From Rhodospirillaceae bacterium (lineage in GTDB: Bacteria > Pseudomonadota > Alphaproteobacteria > Rhodospirillales > Casp-alpha2), in the NCBI GenBank assembly GCA_002706405.1, contig PALN01000084.1, positions 25,136 to 89,135 of the forward strand: a DNA stretch of 64,000 bases, given 5' to 3'. Shown here in pieces: positions 24,935-33,750 of the stretch. A program made the translations under genes and the position numbers. The notes beneath the pieces are model-generated. The model worked only from the letters and a program-made list of their open reading frames with translations, had not been told where the DNA came from and did not search any database. The first letter of the stretch is position 1, and each line of letters opens with the position of its first letter.

Positions 24935-27265
24935 ATGCAAAACAGCCGACAAACGCTCCGCGGCCTTATGACCGCGCCGCTTCTGGCGGCAGCGCTGTCG
25001 CTGACGGCACCGGCACAGGCCGCCCTGAGCGGCGCGACGGCTGAACGCCCGCTCGGCATTCTCTTTCAACGCACGCCACGGCCCATCGCCCCCGCAGCCG
25101 GCGGCTCCCTGGCCCCAACGCCTGCGACGGTCCTCAAGCCTGTTTCCGAACCCGCCACAACCCCTCTCCTGCCGAGGCTGCCTCAGGCCCTGCCGGCATC
25201 TGCACCGCCCGTCCCAACCGATGAGCCGCCGGAGGTTCCGGTCAATTTATTGGCCGATGAAATGAGCTTCGACCGTGAAAACGGTCTGGTTTCAGCCTAT
25301 GGCAACGTGGAAATCACCCATGGCGAACGGGTGCTGCTGGCCGACAAGGTAACCTATAACCAAAACACGGACATCGTGCAGGCGGTCGGGAACATCACCA
25401 TCCTGGAACCCTCCGGCGAAACCCTGTTCGCCGACCAGATTACCATCTCCGGCGACCTGAAGGACGGCCTTGTCCGCAACATCGGCATGATCCTGACCGA
25501 TCGCTCTCGCCTCGCGGCGGAGGGAGCCAAACGGTCGGGCGCTCTCATTACCGAGTTGCGAAAAGGGGTCTATACGCCTTGCAAGCAATGCGCCGAAGAT
25601 CCCGACGCGCCGCCGCTCTGGCAGATCAAAGCCGTCAGGGTCATTCACGACAAACGCAACAAGACGATCGAATACCGGGATGCCTGGCTCGAAGTTTATG
25701 GCTATCCGGTGCTCTATACGCCCTATTTCATCCACCCCGACCCCAGCATCCGGCGCAAGGCGGGATTCTTGGCACCTGGTTTTGGCGGATCATCCGACCT
25801 CGGGTTCGTAACCCGGCTGCCCTATTTCTATCCCTTTGACGAAACGTCCGACATTACCGCCACCCCGGCGTTATCAGAATCCGAAGGGTTGCAGCTGACG
25901 CTCGACTACCGCAAGCGGTTCATGAACGGCAAGCTCGATGCGCAGGTCAGCGGAATCAACGATTCCGAAGACGAATTCCGCGGCCACATTGCGACCGAAG
26001 GCATTTGGGACCTGAACAAGACCTGGCGCGCCGGTTTTGACATCAACCGGGCCACCGACGACACCTACTTGCGCCGGTTCGGTTTCGACAGCCCCCCTGT
26101 GCTGGAAAGCCGGGTCTATGCCGAAGGCTTCCGCGGCCGCAATTATCTGGCGGTCAACGCCTATGCGTTCCAGGATCAACGCGCCGACGCGGATTCCATC
26201 GACAGCCCCCTGGTTATGCCCTTGGTCGAATTCAGCCATGCCGGCGAACCGGACCGCTTTGGCGGAAACTTCAACGTCGAAGCCAGCCTGCTCGCCGTGT
26301 CCCGCGACGATAGCGGCAACGACACCCGGCGCATCTCGATCCGTCCGTCGTGGAACCGGCGATTCTCCGATTCCATCGGAAACCTGATCAACTTCTCCAC
26401 CGGGATATGGGCCGACGCCTACCACGTCAACAACGTAAGCCGCGCCAACGACACCGATTTTACCGGCATGACGGGCCGAATTTTCCCTTATGCGTCACTC
26501 GATTGGCGTTTTCCGTTGATCAGTCAATTGGGTAAGGCCAGCCAAACGCTTGAGCCCATCGTCAACATCATCACCAGCCCGAACGGCGGAAATCCGGCGG
26601 AAATCCCCAACGAAGACAGCCAGGAATTCGAATTCGACGACACCAACCTGTTTGATGTGAACCGTTTCGGCGGCATCGACCGGGTGGAAGGCGGCACGCG
26701 GGTCAACTACGGCTTGAAATGGGGGCTTTACGGGCCGACCGGCTATGGATTGTCCTTACTGGTGGGGCAAACCTATCGGTTCCATACCGACGATACGTTC
26801 GCGGAAGGCAGCGGCCTGGAAGACGATCTGTCCGACATCGTCGCCAGCGCTCGCATCAATCCGTCGCGGTACCTCGATCTTGCCTACCGCACCCAGATCG
26901 CCAAAGACGGATTTTCCGCCCGACGCCACCAGGTACAAGCCACCGCCGGTGTCCCATTGCTGCGCGCGTCGGCCGGCTATATCTTCTTTGAAGAACCGGC
27001 GGATAGTGAGTTCACGGGCCGTGAGGAACTGTCGTTCTCCGCGTCCTCGCAAGTATCACGGGACTGGCGCATTAATGTCAGAGCGGTCCGAGACCTGGCC
27101 GCGAATGAAATGCGTTCCATCGCCAGTGACCTGATATTCGAAAACGAATGCCTGATCGTGACAACCCGTCTGTCGCGAACATTCTATGAGGACAGGGATC
27201 TGCAGCCCACGGATGCCTTTACCATCAATCTGCTGTTAAAGACTCTTGGACAGATCACCTTCTAA
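24935..27265 (+). CDS. lptD: LPS-assembly outer-membrane protein LptD
   Basis: A 776-residue outer-membrane beta-barrel that inserts LPS into the outer leaflet. It has a signal peptide (hydrophobic core LMTAPLLAAALSLTAPAQA), a proline-rich linker (about residues 45-100), an OstA/LptA-like jellyroll (LLADEMSFDRENGLVSAYGN from about 105) and a C-terminal barrel from about 230. It carries CKQC near residue 215 and a late Cys in ENECLIV, fewer than the four of E. coli but enough for a disulfide between domains. Its chaperone SurA is encoded directly downstream with no gap. Confidence 0.92.
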   Translation: MQNSRQTLRGLMTAPLLAAALSLTAPAQAALSGATAERPLGILFQRTPRPIAPAAGGSLAPTPATVLKPVSEPATTPLLPRLPQALPASAPPVPTDEPPEVPVNLLADEMSFDRENGLVSAYGNVEITHGERVLLADKVTYNQNTDIVQAVGNITILEPSGETLFADQITISGDLKDGLVRNIGMILTDRSRLAAEGAKRSGALITELRKGVYTPCKQCAEDPDAPPLWQIKAVRVIHDKRNKTIEYRDAWLEVYGYPVLYTPYFIHPDPSIRRKAGFLAPGFGGSSDLGFVTRLPYFYPFDETSDITATPALSESEGLQLTLDYRKRFMNGKLDAQVSGINDSEDEFRGHIATEGIWDLNKTWRAGFDINRATDDTYLRRFGFDSPPVLESRVYAEGFRGRNYLAVNAYAFQDQRADADSIDSPLVMPLVEFSHAGEPDRFGGNFNVEASLLAVSRDDSGNDTRRISIRPSWNRRFSDSIGNLINFSTGIWADAYHVNNVSRANDTDFTGMTGRIFPYASLDWRFPLISQLGKASQTLEPIVNIITSPNGGNPAEIPNEDSQEFEFDDTNLFDVNRFGGIDRVEGGTRVNYGLKWGLYGPTGYGLSLLVGQTYRFHTDDTFAEGSGLEDDLSDIVASARINPSRYLDLAYRTQIAKDGFSARRHQVQATAGVPLLRASAGYIFFEEPADSEFTGREELSFSASSQVSRDWRINVRAVRDLAANEMRSIASDLIFENECLIVTTRLSRTFYEDRDLQPTDAFTINLLLKTLGQITF

Positions 27266-28585
27266 ATGCGATTACCGCAGATCATGATTTTCTCCATCGG
27301 ATTCCGCTCCGCCCCATCCCGCTTGGTCGCTCGGCTTGCCGTCGTCCTATTACTGGCCGTTTTCGCCGGCATTCCGGCGCCGGCCCAGGCCCAGCGCATG
27401 GGAATTGTGGCGACCGTGAACAGCGCGCCGATCTCCGAGTATGACCTCCATGCGCGCCTGAAATTCGTCATCGCGCTGTCCGGGCTGCCGGCCAACCGTG
27501 AAACCGCGTTGGAATTGGCGCCCAAAATCGTCGACACCCTGATCGACGAAGAATTGAAACGCCAGGAAGCGAAGACCCTTGGCATCGACATTCCCGAAAA
27601 AGCCATCGAAGCCGCCGTTCGAAGGTTTGAAAAGTCCCGCAGCATGCCCGCGAACGGCATGCTTGACCTTCTGGAACGCCTGAGCCTGTCCAAGGAGGTC
27701 TTATACCAGCAGATTCGCGCGGATCTGGCGTGGAACGAGGCCCTGCGCTTCCGGTTCCGGGCCCTGACCCAAATTTCCGATGAAGAGGTCGACGAGGAAA
27801 TCGCCCGCCTGGATGCGGAAAAAGGGAAGCCCGTCGCCCTGCTGTCGGAAATCTTCCTGCCCGTGGACGCGCAACCCAAGGACGAAGAGACGCGGAAGGT
27901 CGCCGAGAGAATTCTGGGCGAACTGAAAAGCGGCACCCCGTTCCAGGCCATGGCTACGACTTTTTCTCAAAGCCCCACTGCCGCCGTCGGCGGTGACCTG
28001 GGCTGGGTGTCCCTGAATTCGCTGGCCCCGGAAGTCTCCCGCGCCCTTGCCGCAGTGAAGATCGGGGAGTTTTCCCCTCCAATCCGCACGGCCGCCGGCT
28101 GGGCGGTCTATTGGCTGCGTGATCAGCGCGTGTCCCAGGGTGCCTCCGGACCCGACGTCGATCCCAACATCGTGCTCCAGCAATTGACGATTCCGATCTC
28201 GGAAACCGGTCCGGCCAGCGAAGTAGAGGCAAAGCGCGACCTTGCGAAACGCCTGCGCCTGCGCGCCGACAATTGCGCCACCGTCGCCGCAATTCCGAAG
28301 ACCGTGGCTGGCGGGTTGACGTCGGATACTCTGCGCGTCCGCTCCAGCCAGCTGTCACCCCTTGTGCGCGACGCCATCAAGGACCTGCCCGACGGCAAAC
28401 CCAGCGAAATCATCAAGGTCCCGGGTGCATTCATGCTGTTCATGGTCTGCGAACGCGTTTCGGAGAATGCCAAGGATCAGCTGCGGACACAGGTGCGGAA
28501 CCGCCTGGTCAACGACCGCCTCGACCTGGCGGCGCGGCAGTTCCTGCGCGACCTTCGACGAAACGCCTTCATCGAACGGCGATAG
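27266..28585 (+). CDS. surA: Periplasmic chaperone/peptidyl-prolyl isomerase SurA
   Basis: A 439-residue periplasmic chaperone for outer-membrane proteins such as LptD. A signal peptide (VVLLLAVFAGIPAPAQAQ) is followed by the SurA N-terminal domain starting VATVNSAPISEYDL. One parvulin domain is clear (LSEIFLPVDA...FSQSPTAAVGGDLGWV); a second, degenerate parvulin-like region follows from about residue 300. The ATG follows the lptD stop codon directly (TAAATG), which favours translational coupling. pdxA begins two bases after its stop. Confidence 0.9.
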   Translation: MRLPQIMIFSIGFRSAPSRLVARLAVVLLLAVFAGIPAPAQAQRMGIVATVNSAPISEYDLHARLKFVIALSGLPANRETALELAPKIVDTLIDEELKRQEAKTLGIDIPEKAIEAAVRRFEKSRSMPANGMLDLLERLSLSKEVLYQQIRADLAWNEALRFRFRALTQISDEEVDEEIARLDAEKGKPVALLSEIFLPVDAQPKDEETRKVAERILGELKSGTPFQAMATTFSQSPTAAVGGDLGWVSLNSLAPEVSRALAAVKIGEFSPPIRTAAGWAVYWLRDQRVSQGASGPDVDPNIVLQQLTIPISETGPASEVEAKRDLAKRLRLRADNCATVAAIPKTVAGGLTSDTLRVRSSQLSPLVRDAIKDLPDGKPSEIIKVPGAFMLFMVCERVSENAKDQLRTQVRNRLVNDRLDLAARQFLRDLRRNAFIERR

Positions 28586-28587
28586 AC

Positions 28588-29607
28588 GTGACCGCGACCG
28601 CCGTAACCGGCCCCCGACCGCTTGCTCTGACCATGGGTGAGCCCGCCGGAGTGGGTGGTGAGTTGACCCTCCAGGCCTGGGCTTCGGCCCGCGAGCGCAC
28701 CGGCGTCTTTTTCGCGATCGATGATCCGGACCGCCTGCGGGCTCTTGCCGATCATCTTAAAATCGATGCTCCGATCGCAGAAATCACCGAACCCGGCCAA
28801 GCCGGCGACCAGTTTGACCGTGCCCTGCCCGTCTTGGCGGAACGCCTGTCGGCTCCCGTCACACCGGGCAAGCCCGACCCCGCCAACGCGGCCGCGGTGA
28901 CCCAAGCGATCGCGCGGGCCGTGCACTTGGCATTGGATGGCACCGCTGCCGGAGTCGTCACCAACCCGATCCAGAAATCCGTGCTCTATGCCGCCGGCTT
29001 CAAGCATCCGGGGCATACGGAATACATCGCCGAACTCTGCGGCGGGAACGAGCCCGTAATGATGCTGGCCTGTGATGCGCTGCGGGCCGTGCCGGTAACC
29101 GTTCACGTCAGCCTGCGCGATGCCATCGCCAGCCTTGACGTTGCAACCATCATCGCCAAGGGCCGCATCACGGCGGCGGCGCTCAAACGTGATTTCGGCA
29201 TCAACAAGCCGCGCCTCGCCATCGCCGGATTGAACCCCCATGGCGGTGAAGACGGGGCGCTCGGCACCGAAGACCGCGACATCGTCGCCCCGGCCGTGGC
29301 GGCCCTGCGTGCCGAAGGCATCGACGCCTGGGGACCGGCGCCGCCGGACACCCTGTTCAGCCCGCGCGCGCGCCAGGGCTATGACGCTGCCCTCTGCATG
29401 TACCATGATCAGGCGCTGATCCCGGTCAAGGCCCTGGATTTCGATGGCGGCGTCAACATCACGCTCGGCTTGCCCATCGTCCGCACCTCGCCGGACCACG
29501 GCACGGCCCTGGACATCGCGGGCACCGGCAAGGCCAGCCCGCAGAGCCTTGTCGCGGCCATGGTCGCAGCCCGCCAGATCGCCGCCAATCGGGCCCGGGG
29601 CGGCTGA
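28588..29607 (+). CDS. pdxA: 4-hydroxythreonine-4-phosphate dehydrogenase PdxA
   Basis: A 339-residue enzyme of DXP-dependent pyridoxal phosphate synthesis that oxidises 4-phosphohydroxy-L-threonine. Motifs are TMGEPAGVGGEL near the start (usual GDPAGIGPE), a TNPIQKSVL segment in place of TAPINK, HPGHTEYIAELCG, and the C-terminal MYHDQALIPVK...GLPIVRTSPDHGTALDIAG. The start is GTG 28588, which keeps the conserved N-terminal strand; the ATG at 28633 would cut into it. surA-pdxA-rsmA order is classical in proteobacteria. Confidence 0.9.
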   Translation: MTATAVTGPRPLALTMGEPAGVGGELTLQAWASARERTGVFFAIDDPDRLRALADHLKIDAPIAEITEPGQAGDQFDRALPVLAERLSAPVTPGKPDPANAAAVTQAIARAVHLALDGTAAGVVTNPIQKSVLYAAGFKHPGHTEYIAELCGGNEPVMMLACDALRAVPVTVHVSLRDAIASLDVATIIAKGRITAAALKRDFGINKPRLAIAGLNPHGGEDGALGTEDRDIVAPAVAALRAEGIDAWGPAPPDTLFSPRARQGYDAALCMYHDQALIPVKALDFDGGVNITLGLPIVRTSPDHGTALDIAGTGKASPQSLVAAMVAARQIAANRARGG

Positions 29608-29614
29608 GCGGCCC

Positions 29615-30454
29615 ATGGGCGCCCCGCCAAACACCCCGCCCCCCTTGCCGCCCCTGCGCGACGTCATTCGTGATTTCGGCTTGGGCGCGCGCAAATCGCT
29701 CGGCCAGCATTTCCTGTTGGACAGCAACCTGACCGGACGCATCGCCCGCGCCGCCGGGGCGCTTGACGGCGTCAACGTGATCGAGATCGGCCCGGGGCCC
29801 GGCGGCCTAACCCGGGCCTTGCTGGATACCGATGCCGACGCCGTCTGGGCCGTGGAAAAGGACCGGCGCTGTGTCGCCGCCCTGCAGGCCCTGCAAGACG
29901 CCTATCCGGGCCGCCTGCATATCCTGGAGGCCGATGCCCTGGAACAGGACCTGGCGGCCCTGACACCCGCCCCCCGGGCCATCGTCGCCAATCTGCCGTA
30001 CAACGTCTCGACCGTGCTGCTGCTGCAATGGCTGCGCCAGGCGGATCAGTTCACCCGCATGGTCCTGATGTTCCAAAAAGAGGTCGCCGATCGGCTGACC
30101 GCCGCCTCAGGCAGCAAGGCTTACGGACGGCTTTCGGTCGTCACCCAGTGGCGGGCACAGGTCCGCCCGCTGTTCAACGTCGCCAAGGAGGCCTTCACGC
30201 CACCGCCCAAGGTTGCCTCGACCGTGGTCGAAGTGATCCCGCGCGCCGAACCCCTGGCCCCCGCCAAAATGACGGACCTGGAAAAGGTGACGCAAGCGGC
30301 CTTCGGTCAACGCCGCAAGATGCTGCGCTCCAGCCTGAAGGGCATCGGTCTTGATCCGGCCCAGGCGGGCATCAGCCCCGAAGCCCGGGCGGAAGATCTC
30401 TCAGTTGAGGAATTCTGCGCGTTGGCGCGGCAGTTGGCGGCGCAGACCGCCTAG
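29615..30454 (+). CDS. rsmA: 16S rRNA dimethyladenosine transferase RsmA (KsgA)
   Basis: A 279-residue SAM-dependent methyltransferase that dimethylates A1518 and A1519 of 16S rRNA. Motifs are ARKSLGQHFLLDSNL, the SAM site EIGPGPGGLTRALL and the catalytic NLPYNVSTVLLL. A short proline-rich lead (GAPPNTPPPLPPL) precedes the fold. The ATG at 29615 lies seven bases after the pdxA stop. The gene closes the lpt-surA-pdxA run and its stop codon overlaps the stop codon of the convergent gmk gene. Confidence 0.93.
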   Translation: MGAPPNTPPPLPPLRDVIRDFGLGARKSLGQHFLLDSNLTGRIARAAGALDGVNVIEIGPGPGGLTRALLDTDADAVWAVEKDRRCVAALQALQDAYPGRLHILEADALEQDLAALTPAPRAIVANLPYNVSTVLLLQWLRQADQFTRMVLMFQKEVADRLTAASGSKAYGRLSVVTQWRAQVRPLFNVAKEAFTPPPKVASTVVEVIPRAEPLAPAKMTDLEKVTQAAFGQRRKMLRSSLKGIGLDPAQAGISPEARAEDLSVEEFCALARQLAAQTA

Positions 30455-31083
30455 CCTTCGACACCCATCCCGCGCACGAAATCGACCAGACCGGTCTGGC
30501 GTTCCTGGTTCAGGCGCTCGGCCTTGAGGATCGCCTTGACGCTGTCGACGCTGGCATCCAGGTCGTCATTGACGACGATGTAGTCGTATTCGGCGTAGTG
30601 GCTCATTTCCGACTTGGCCCGCGCCATGCGTCCGGCGACGACCTCATCCGAATCCTGGCCCCGCCCTTTCAGGCGACGCTCCAGTTCGTCGATCGACGGC
30701 GGCAGGATGAACACGCTGACCAGATGCTCCCGCGCACTTTCACGCAGCTTGCGGGTGCCCTGCCAGTCGACGTCGAACAGCACGTCCTGGCCCCGGTCCA
30801 GGGCATCCCACACGGGCTTCTTCGGCGTGCCGTAGGAATTGTCGAACACCGTGGCGTGTTCCAGGAATTCGCCGTTCTTGACCATCTCGGCGAAGGTGTC
30901 CGGATCGTAGAAGTAATAATCCTTGCCATCGATCTCGCCGGGACGCGGCGGGCGGGTGGTCGCCGACACCGACATGACGATGTCGTCGTCTTCCGCCAAC
31001 AGGCGGCGGGAAATACTGGTCTTGCCGGCACCCGACGGCGACGACAGCACCAGCATCATGCCTCTGCGTGAAATTTCCACCAT
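30451..31083 (-). CDS. gmk: Guanylate kinase
   Basis: A 210-residue kinase converting GMP to GDP in nucleotide metabolism. The P-loop is SPSGAGKTS (about residues 15-23); SVSATTRPPRPGEIDGKDYY is the GMP-binding segment, and DVDWQGTRKLRE follows. Length is normal. It follows yicC by 19 bases on the same strand, the usual alphaproteobacterial yicC-gmk pair. Its stop codon overlaps that of rsmA on the opposite strand, leaving no space for a separate terminator. Confidence 0.93.
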   Translation of the reverse strand: MVEISRRGMMLVLSSPSGAGKTSISRRLLAEDDDIVMSVSATTRPPRPGEIDGKDYYFYDPDTFAEMVKNGEFLEHATVFDNSYGTPKKPVWDALDRGQDVLFDVDWQGTRKLRESAREHLVSVFILPPSIDELERRLKGRGQDSDEVVAGRMARAKSEMSHYAEYDYIVVNDDLDASVDSVKAILKAERLNQERQTGLVDFVRGMGVEG

Positions 31084-31102
31084 GGTGCCGTCCCTATCCG
31101 TT

Positions 31103-31996
31103 CTATTCGATATTCTGGACCTGCTCGCGAAGCTGGTCGATCACGGTTTTCAGGTCGAGCCCCAGGGTTGTCAGATCCGTATCCGGCGACTTGGAGCACA
31201 GCGTATTGGCTTCGCGGTTGAACTCCTGGCACAGGAAATCCAGGCGCCGGCCCACGGGGCCTTCGGACTTGGCGAGCAGTTCACGGGCCGCCTGGGTATG
31301 GGCGGCGAGACGGTCCAACTCCTCACGAATATCGGCCTTGGTCATCAGCATGGCCGCTTCCTGGGCCAGGCGTTCTTCGGGCATCGCCGCGTTGTCGGCA
31401 ACCAGGCGCTGGATCTGATCATTCAGGCGCTGGCGGATGGCGTCGGGCTGGGCGCCCGCGACCTGGCCCGCGCGGGCCGTCAGCTCGGCGACCTGATCGA
31501 TTTGCGCCGACAGCACGGCAAGCAAGCGCGCCCCTTCTTCGTCACGCATGGCCGCCAGACCTTTGAGCGCCTTGCCCAGGTCGGCCATCATGGCTTTGGA
31601 GATGGCCTCGAAATCATCCTCGGCCATCATTTCGTCGACGGGCTCGATCACGCCGCGCAGACCCAGAATACCGTCGAGAGACGGCGGACGGGCATCCGGC
31701 ACCTCTTCCTTCAGGCGTGCCATGCGGGCGGTCACCTGGGCAAGGAAATCGTCGTTGATGCGGTAGGCGCCGCCGCCCGTCTCCCGCCGGGTCGACAGAT
31801 TGACCGACACGCTGCCGCGCTTGAATATCGCGTTGACCTTGGCGCGGACCAGCGGGTCCAGGGCCTCGAACCCCGGTGGCGGGCGGAACCGCAGGTCCAG
31901 GCCCTTGGAATTGACGCTGCGCACTTCCCAGACCCAGGCGAGGTCGTCCAGGCTGCCTTCGGCGCGGGCGAACCCGGTCATTGAACTGATGGCCAC
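31103..31996 (-). CDS. yicC: YicC-family endoribonuclease
   Basis: A 297-residue YicC/YloC protein, a family shown to have endoribonuclease activity and to affect small-RNA turnover. The start SSMTGFARAEG and the segment VRSVNSKGLDLRFRPP are diagnostic, as is the C-terminal KSEGPVGRRLDFLCQEFNREANTL. I place the start at GTG 31996, which gives the conserved N-terminus with AAAAGGA upstream; the open frame extends seven codons further to 32017. It pairs with gmk. The usual upstream partner mltG is about 1.8 kb away, separated by two opposite-strand SDR genes. Confidence 0.88.
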   Translation of the reverse strand: MAISSMTGFARAEGSLDDLAWVWEVRSVNSKGLDLRFRPPPGFEALDPLVRAKVNAIFKRGSVSVNLSTRRETGGGAYRINDDFLAQVTARMARLKEEVPDARPPSLDGILGLRGVIEPVDEMMAEDDFEAISKAMMADLGKALKGLAAMRDEEGARLLAVLSAQIDQVAELTARAGQVAGAQPDAIRQRLNDQIQRLVADNAAMPEERLAQEAAMLMTKADIREELDRLAAHTQAARELLAKSEGPVGRRLDFLCQEFNREANTLCSKSPDTDLTTLGLDLKTVIDQLREQVQNIE

Positions 31997-32114
31997 ACTG
32001 CGATCCTTTTCCCGCATTGCCCCAAGGGCGGTGCGATCCTTATACCCAGGCGATCCGCCGCCAACAAGCGGCCCGGGCTTCCCATGGCCCCCGCCTGCGC
32101 CCTATAACCGGGGC

Positions 32115-32888
32115 ATGAGCCTCAGCCATCCGAAATCCGTTCTGATTACCGGCGGGTCCAGCGGCCTCGGCCGTGCCCTCGCCCTGGCCTTTGCCGGGCA
32201 CGGCACGACGATCCATCTGTCCGGCCGCGATGCCGCGCGGGTCGAAGCCGTGGCCGAGGAATGCCGCACGCGCGGCGCCGACGCCCTGGGCCGGGTTATC
32301 GATGTTACCGATGCCGAGGCGATGGCAGCCTGGATCACCGAGGCTGACGACAAAACGCCCCTCGATCTGGTCATCGCCAACGCCGGCATCACCAATTCGA
32401 CCTCGGGCGTGCCGGAAGGGCCCGAACGCACGCGGCGCATCCTGGCGGTCAACGTGGACGGCGTGGTCAACACGGTTCTGCCGTCCTTGGCCGCCATGGA
32501 CGCGCGCGACCGGGGCCAGATCGCCCTCATCGCTTCCATCGCCGGGTTCCGGGGCCTGCCCACGTCCTCCGCCTATTCCGCGTCCAAGGCCATGGTCAAA
32601 ACCTGGGGCGAAGGGCTACGGGGCGAGCGCCTGAAGACCGGCGTGCGCGTCAACGTGGTCTGCCCCGGCTGGGTCGAAAGCCGCATCACCGACGCCAACA
32701 CCTTCGACATGCCGCTCCTGATGGCGGCGGACAAGGCGGCAGCCATCATCCGCCGGGGCCTCGCCCGCGACGATGCCCGCATCGTCTTTCCCTGGCAAAT
32801 GCATCTGGCGGTCTGGCTGCTGGCGGCCCTGCCGCCCGCCTGGACCGATCCGGTCCTCAACCGCAAGCTTTCGGGGCGGAAGTGGTAG
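32115..32888 (+). CDS. SDR-family NAD(P)-dependent oxidoreductase
   Basis: A 257-residue short-chain dehydrogenase. The cofactor motif GGSSGLG is at about residues 13-19, NAG at about 94 and the catalytic SAYSASK is intact. After the core, the C-terminal 35 residues contain a hydrophobic stretch (MHLAVWLLAALPPAW), which may attach it to the membrane, as in some DHRS7-like reductases. The substrate is unknown. It lies with a second SDR gene between yicC and mltG, on the strand opposite to both. The ATG at 32115 gives a conserved start. Confidence 0.82.
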   Translation: MSLSHPKSVLITGGSSGLGRALALAFAGHGTTIHLSGRDAARVEAVAEECRTRGADALGRVIDVTDAEAMAAWITEADDKTPLDLVIANAGITNSTSGVPEGPERTRRILAVNVDGVVNTVLPSLAAMDARDRGQIALIASIAGFRGLPTSSAYSASKAMVKTWGEGLRGERLKTGVRVNVVCPGWVESRITDANTFDMPLLMAADKAAAIIRRGLARDDARIVFPWQMHLAVWLLAALPPAWTDPVLNRKLSGRKW

Positions 32889-32979
32889 GCAGCTCCCACC
32901 TCTAACCGCCACTTGACCGCCCTCCTCCCGTGCCGTTCAGTGCAACGAGACACCACATCCTGTTCGGGGAGAACCTTCC

Positions 32980-33744
32980 ATGGATCTACAGATCTCGGGC
33001 AAGCGCGCCCTGGTCACCGGCGGCAGTAAGGGAATCGGCAAGGCCGTGGCCGAGGTTCTGGCGGCGGAGGGCTGCGACCTTGTGCTGGTTGCCCGCGACG
33101 CCGCCGCCCTTGCGGAAACAGCTCGCACGATCCGCACCAAGAACCAGGTGGCCGTCGAAACCATTGCCGCCGACCTGTCCAACGACGCCGCCGTCGCATC
33201 CGTTGCCCGGCAGGTCGGTGCCGTCGACATCCTGGTCAACAACGCGGGCGCAATTCCGCCGGGCACCCTGGCAGACGTCGACGACACGACCTGGCGCAAG
33301 GCCTGGGATTTGAAGGTCTATGGCTTCATTTCCATGTGCCGGGAAATCTATCCCGCCATGGCGGCGCGAAAATCGGGCGTTATCATCAACATCATCGGCG
33401 CCGCGGGCGAACGCCATCCATCCGCCTATATCGCGGGATCAGCCGGCAACGCAGCCCTCATGGGCTTCACCAAGGCATTGGCCCACGGGGCCCACGCCGA
33501 CGGCATCCGCGTGGTCGGCATCAACCCGGGCGCGATCCTGACAGAACGCGCCATCATGCTGGCCCGCACCAAGGCCGAGGCGCAATGGGGCGACGCGGAG
33601 CGCTGGCCGGACCTGCACAAGTCCCTGCCCTTCGGCCGCGCCGGGCGGCCGGAAGAAGTCGCCCATACGGTCGCCTTCTTCGCCAGCCCACTGTCGAGCT
33701 ATACCTCGGGCACGATCCTGACGATCGACGGCGGCAAGGAATAG
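32980..33744 (+). CDS. Divergent SDR-fold protein lacking the Tyr/Lys catalytic pair
   Basis: A 254-residue SDR-fold protein. GGSKGIG and DILVNNAG are intact, so cofactor binding is expected. At the catalytic helix, where classical members read YSASKAAL, this protein has AGSAGNAAL, so the Tyr and Lys positions hold Gly and Asn. The upstream SAY tyrosine is displaced by several residues. The C-terminus (TSGTILTIDGGKE) is standard. I recall similar unassigned SDRs with the same AGSAGN feature, so this looks like a real subfamily and not a damaged gene. The gap to the preceding SDR is 91 bases; the gene converges with mltG. Confidence 0.8.
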   Translation: MDLQISGKRALVTGGSKGIGKAVAEVLAAEGCDLVLVARDAAALAETARTIRTKNQVAVETIAADLSNDAAVASVARQVGAVDILVNNAGAIPPGTLADVDDTTWRKAWDLKVYGFISMCREIYPAMAARKSGVIINIIGAAGERHPSAYIAGSAGNAALMGFTKALAHGAHADGIRVVGINPGAILTERAIMLARTKAEAQWGDAERWPDLHKSLPFGRAGRPEEVAHTVAFFASPLSSYTSGTILTIDGGKE

Positions 33745-33750
33745 CCGACC

